Shown piece after piece: positions 53,495-55,931 of a stretch of 55,931 nt of DNA. The notes under the pieces are model-generated. The model was given only the letters and a program-made list of their open reading frames with translations, searched no databases and was not told the origin of the DNA. Every line of letters starts with the position of its first letter. The stretch's first letter is position 1. The position numbers and the translations under genes are program-made. The DNA comes from an uncultured Lachnobacterium sp. (GTDB lineage Bacteria > Bacillota > Clostridia > Lachnospirales > Lachnospiraceae). The stretch lies in assembly GCA_937889225.1 (NCBI GenBank), contig CALAST010000098.1, positions 1-55,931 on the forward strand. Direction: 5' to 3'.

Positions 53495-53838
53495 AAGATA
53501 GATTTTCTTGACCAGATAAGGTACCTAGTGATAGTATAAGATGGTTGAAGGTGACAGTTGCACCTATCAGCCATCTTTTATTTAACCGAAATTGCAAGAA
53601 CAGATAGTTATCAAGAATAGATAGTTGTAAGGAAGCAATGTGTCGGTTAGAAATAGCGAAGCGGATTGCAAGTATTGACTTAACATATCCGCCTCATTGC
53701 ATTTGCAAGTCATAAAGGAACGCAAATGAGAGAAACAAGCTTCATCAAATGCATAGAGCATAGTTGCGTTATTTTGTGGCAGCAAAAAATGAAAAGACCA
53801 TGTAAAGTGGCTTTTACAAAGAAAAGGAGGAAATTGCA
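53495..53838. other. Gap with terminator and a decayed repeat copy
   Basis: After the terminator at 53538-53582 a decayed repeat copy runs from TTAACCGAA (about 53583) to about 53682 with GCGAAGCGGATTGCAAGTAT. The leader of the ECF subunit gene follows, with AAAGGAGG directly upstream of its ATG. Confidence 0.55.
53538..53582 (+). terminator. Terminator after the NlpC/P60 gene
   Basis: AAGATGGTTG (53538-53547) pairs with CAGCCATCTT (53568-53577), with an inner GGTG/CACC stem, followed by a T-rich end. Confidence 0.85.
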
Positions 53839-54468
53839 ATGCAAGAGAAAAAACATTTATCCGAGCTGGTTCTTACCGGCTTATTTGCCGCGATTATCAT
53901 TATCATGGCATTTACACCATTAGGTTATATTCCGTTAGGTGTTATCAACGCAACTATTATTCAAATCCCGGTTATTATCGGTGCATTATTTTGTGGTTGG
54001 AAAAAGGGGGCATTCTTAGGATTCCTATTTGGCTTTACCAGTTTTTTGAAAAATACCATAACACCGGCAACGTTATCCGCATTTGTATTTTCACCGGTGC
54101 TTGCAGCAAGCCAAATTGGACCAAAGGGAATTTTATATAGTACCTTTATCTGTTTTGTGCCAAGAATTTTAGTAGGGATTGTTCCATACTTTGTTTATGT
54201 AGGACTTCGTAAAGTCATAAAAACAAAAGTCGTAAATTTCGCAGTAGCAGGCGTTTTAGGTACATTTACAAATACCGCATTGGTTATGGGTTCCATTTAT
54301 GTGCTTTATAAAGATGCATATGCAGCGGCATTAAGCATAGAGCCTGATTTGGTAGCAGGTGTGATTGGCGGAGTTGTTAGCTTTAATGGTGTAATCGAAG
54401 CTGTTTTATCCGGCTTTATTGTATCAGCGGTAGGCGTGGTATTACATAAGATTAAACCAATAAAATAG
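53839..54468 (+). CDS. panT: ECF transporter substrate-binding subunit, PanT-like
   Basis: A 209-residue membrane protein with about six helices: ELVLTGLFAAIIIIMAFTPL, then GYIPLGVINATIIQIPVIIG, GALFCGWKKGAFLGFLFGFT and C-terminal VSFNGVIEAVLSGFIVSAVG. It is an energy-coupling-factor S component, which needs the shared EcfAAT module encoded elsewhere. coaBC, the pantothenate-using pathway gene, follows about 210 bases downstream, so pantothenate is the likely substrate. AAAGGAGG precedes the ATG. Confidence 0.8.
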   Translation: MQEKKHLSELVLTGLFAAIIIIMAFTPLGYIPLGVINATIIQIPVIIGALFCGWKKGAFLGFLFGFTSFLKNTITPATLSAFVFSPVLAASQIGPKGILYSTFICFVPRILVGIVPYFVYVGLRKVIKTKVVNFAVAGVLGTFTNTALVMGSIYVLYKDAYAAALSIEPDLVAGVIGGVVSFNGVIEAVLSGFIVSAVGVVLHKIKPIK

Positions 54469-54496
54469 TTTTTAGGATACAAAAGTATTTGAAGAA

Positions 54497-54527
54497 AAAG
54501 TAGCGAACACGGATTTTGATAATCTAC
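54497..54527 (+). repeat. Degraded short module of the dispersed repeat
   Basis: AAAAGTAGCGAACACGGATT followed by a weak hairpin resembles module 2 of the full copies. It lies in the panT-coaBC gap. Confidence 0.35.
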
Positions 54528-54680
54528 ATTACTTTTACTGTTGTTCGTATGAAACATAATATTACGAAGTAGGAAAAACAGATTCAGAGAGTTTGCTGCG
54601 TTATTTTTTTGGTTTTATAAACATCAAATTTGCAGTAATTTAAGGATGAGATATAGAAAAGTAAAATCAGGAGGGGAAAT

Positions 54681-55883
54681 ATGTTAAAAGGAAAAACAGT
54701 AGTACTTGGTGTAACCGGCAGTATCGCAGCTTATAAAATTGCAAATCTTGCAAGCAGCTTGGTAAAACTTCATGCCGATGTGCATGTCATTATGACAAGA
54801 AATGCAACGAATTTTATCAACCCGATTACCTTTGAAACATTGACAAGCAATAAATGTTTGGTAGACACATTTGACCGCAATTTTCAGTTCAATGTGGAAC
54901 ATATTTCACTAGCAAAAAGAGCAGATATTTTTCTGGTAGCTCCAGCATCCGCAAACGTAATTGGAAAAATTGCAAATGGAATTGCAGATGATATGCTGAC
55001 AACTACGATTATGGCATGTAAAGCACCTAAGCTCATTTCCCCTGCTATGAATACAAATATGTACGAAAATCCTATCGTACAAGATAATCTGAAAAAGTTA
55101 GAGCATTATGGATATGAAATTATTAATCCGGCATGTGGCTATCTTGCCTGTGGCGATACAGGAGCAGGCAAGATGCCGGAGCCGGAAGTGTTGCTTTCTT
55201 ATATTCTTCGTACGATTGCGTTGGAAAAAGACTTAAAAGGTGTAAACGTGTTGGTAACAGCAGGACCGACACAGGAAAAATTAGACCCGGTTCGTTTTAT
55301 TACGAATCATTCTACAGGAAAAATGGGATATGCGATTGCCCAAAATTGCATGTGGAGGGGAGCAAATGTAACCCTTGTAACAGGACCGGTAAATATTGCA
55401 CCACCACCATTTGTAAAAGTAATTCCAATTACTTCAGCAGCAGAGATGGCAGAAGCTGTAAAAACAAATTTCAAAGACAAACAAATCATTATCAAAACTG
55501 CTGCGGTAGCGGATTACCGACCGGCACATGTAGCAGATGAAAAAATTAAGAAAAAAGAAGGCGACAATTTCTTAGAATTGGAACGTACAGAAGATATTTT
55601 AGCATATTTGGGCAGTCACAAAGAAGAAGGGCAGTTTATTTGCGGCTTTTCCATGGAAACTGAAAATATGTTAGAAAATTCCCGTGCAAAATTAGAACGT
55701 AAAAATGTAGACATGATTGTAGCAAATAATTTGAAAGTTGCCGGAGCCGGTTTTGGAACGGATACAAATATTGTGACGATGATAACAAAAGATGATTGCG
55801 TAGAATTGGAAATTATGTCAAAACAAGATGTTGCAAGTGCGATTGTAGACACAATTTTGACAAAAATGATAATGCCAATTTAA
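54681..55883 (+). CDS. coaBC: CoaBC, phosphopantothenoylcysteine synthetase/decarboxylase
   Basis: A 400-residue bifunctional enzyme of coenzyme A synthesis. The N-terminal flavoprotein CoaC shows VLGVTGSIAAYKIANLASSL, LVAPASANVIGKIANGIADD, PAMNTNMYENP and PACGYLACGDTGAGKMPEP with the redox Cys. The C-terminal CoaB has VLVTAGPTQEKLDPVRFITN, HSTGKMGYAIA, KTAAVADYRP and KKEGDNFLELERTEDIL. AGGAGG precedes the ATG. Its TAA stop is made of the first three bases of repeat copy C, so the repeat has met or replaced the original 3' end. Confidence 0.96.
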   Translation: MLKGKTVVLGVTGSIAAYKIANLASSLVKLHADVHVIMTRNATNFINPITFETLTSNKCLVDTFDRNFQFNVEHISLAKRADIFLVAPASANVIGKIANGIADDMLTTTIMACKAPKLISPAMNTNMYENPIVQDNLKKLEHYGYEIINPACGYLACGDTGAGKMPEPEVLLSYILRTIALEKDLKGVNVLVTAGPTQEKLDPVRFITNHSTGKMGYAIAQNCMWRGANVTLVTGPVNIAPPPFVKVIPITSAAEMAEAVKTNFKDKQIIIKTAAVADYRPAHVADEKIKKKEGDNFLELERTEDILAYLGSHKEEGQFICGFSMETENMLENSRAKLERKNVDMIVANNLKVAGAGFGTDTNIVTMITKDDCVELEIMSKQDVASAIVDTILTKMIMPI

Positions 55884-55931
55884 CCGAATCAAGAAAATCC
55901 CCCACTTCAAGTGCGTAGAGCACTAAGTGGT
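55881..55931 (+). repeat. Repeat copy C, cut by the window end
   Basis: The 51 visible bases are identical to the start of copy B, beginning TAACCGAATCAAG and running through the CCACTT/AAGTGG hairpin. The first TAA is the stop codon of coaBC. Confidence 0.9.

Noticed and set aside
49858..55931. Repeats considered as a CRISPR array
   Set aside because: Copies are kilobases apart, in both orientations, with internal hairpins of differing size, and no spacer-like regularity or cas genes.

Overview
The window reads as chromosome of a low-GC, Gram-positive anaerobe of the Clostridia, most likely a motile Lachnospiraceae member. Supporting traits are AT-rich DNA with strong AGGAGG ribosome sites, CotF-like spore coat proteins, an mbl-flhO-flhP-flgJ flagellar block, a long PPi-dependent phosphofructokinase, YesN/YesM-type sensing and an ECF vitamin transporter subunit. 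No rRNA, tRNA or CRISPR array is visible.

Region 1 (1-8.4 kb, minus strand) is an accessory island. It starts with an unusual overlapping operon: a B12-binding-type radical SAM enzyme, an FAD/NAD(P)-binding oxidoreductase, a thymidylate-synthase-fold protein whose catalytic cysteine seems to be serine, a phage-type zinc-ribbon protein, and a fifth gene leaving the window. The operon has a recognisable promoter and a terminator-like leader hairpin. Next comes an Abi_2/AbiF HEPN protein whose own promoter first transcribes a GC-rich structured leader, probably an antitoxin-like ncRNA. Then follow decayed cassettes: TetR, M50-like protease and a truncated chloramphenicol acetyltransferase; a truncated AbiEii joined to the tail of another gene; and an intact AbiEi.

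Region 2 (8.4-23.4 kb) mixes housekeeping and accessory genes: KtrBA-like potassium uptake, two CotF-like proteins, an AEC transporter, an OLD-family nuclease with a cysteine cluster, TspO, free-methionine-sulfoxide reductase, 1-phosphofructokinase, a GH79-like glycosidase with a TetR regulator, and an ECF sigma/anti-sigma pair. Two paralogous four-helix membrane proteins sit behind a 188-bp promoter tract that is almost identical in both copies.

Region 3 (23.4-26.9 kb) is an IS200/IS605 element (tnpA, tnpB and predicted omega RNA). It lies between the 5' part of a cohesin-domain gene and the 3' part of an AgrC-type kinase, so DNA was lost beside it.

Region 4 (27-34 kb) is a GPH sugar symporter followed by a compact sensing operon: YesN regulator, YesM kinase and two membrane-anchored sugar-binding proteins without ABC transporter genes.

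Region 5 (34-56 kb) is mostly core: uvrB, uvrA, PPi-PFK, mbl-flhO-flhP-flgJ, recD2, GNAT, telA/xpaC, azlCD, idi, an NlpC/P60-like protein, a PanT-like ECF subunit and coaBC. Throughout the window, and most densely here, a modular 166-bp multi-hairpin repeat is scattered between genes. Two near-identical copies lie in inverted orientation around azlCD-idi, and a third supplies the coaBC stop codon.
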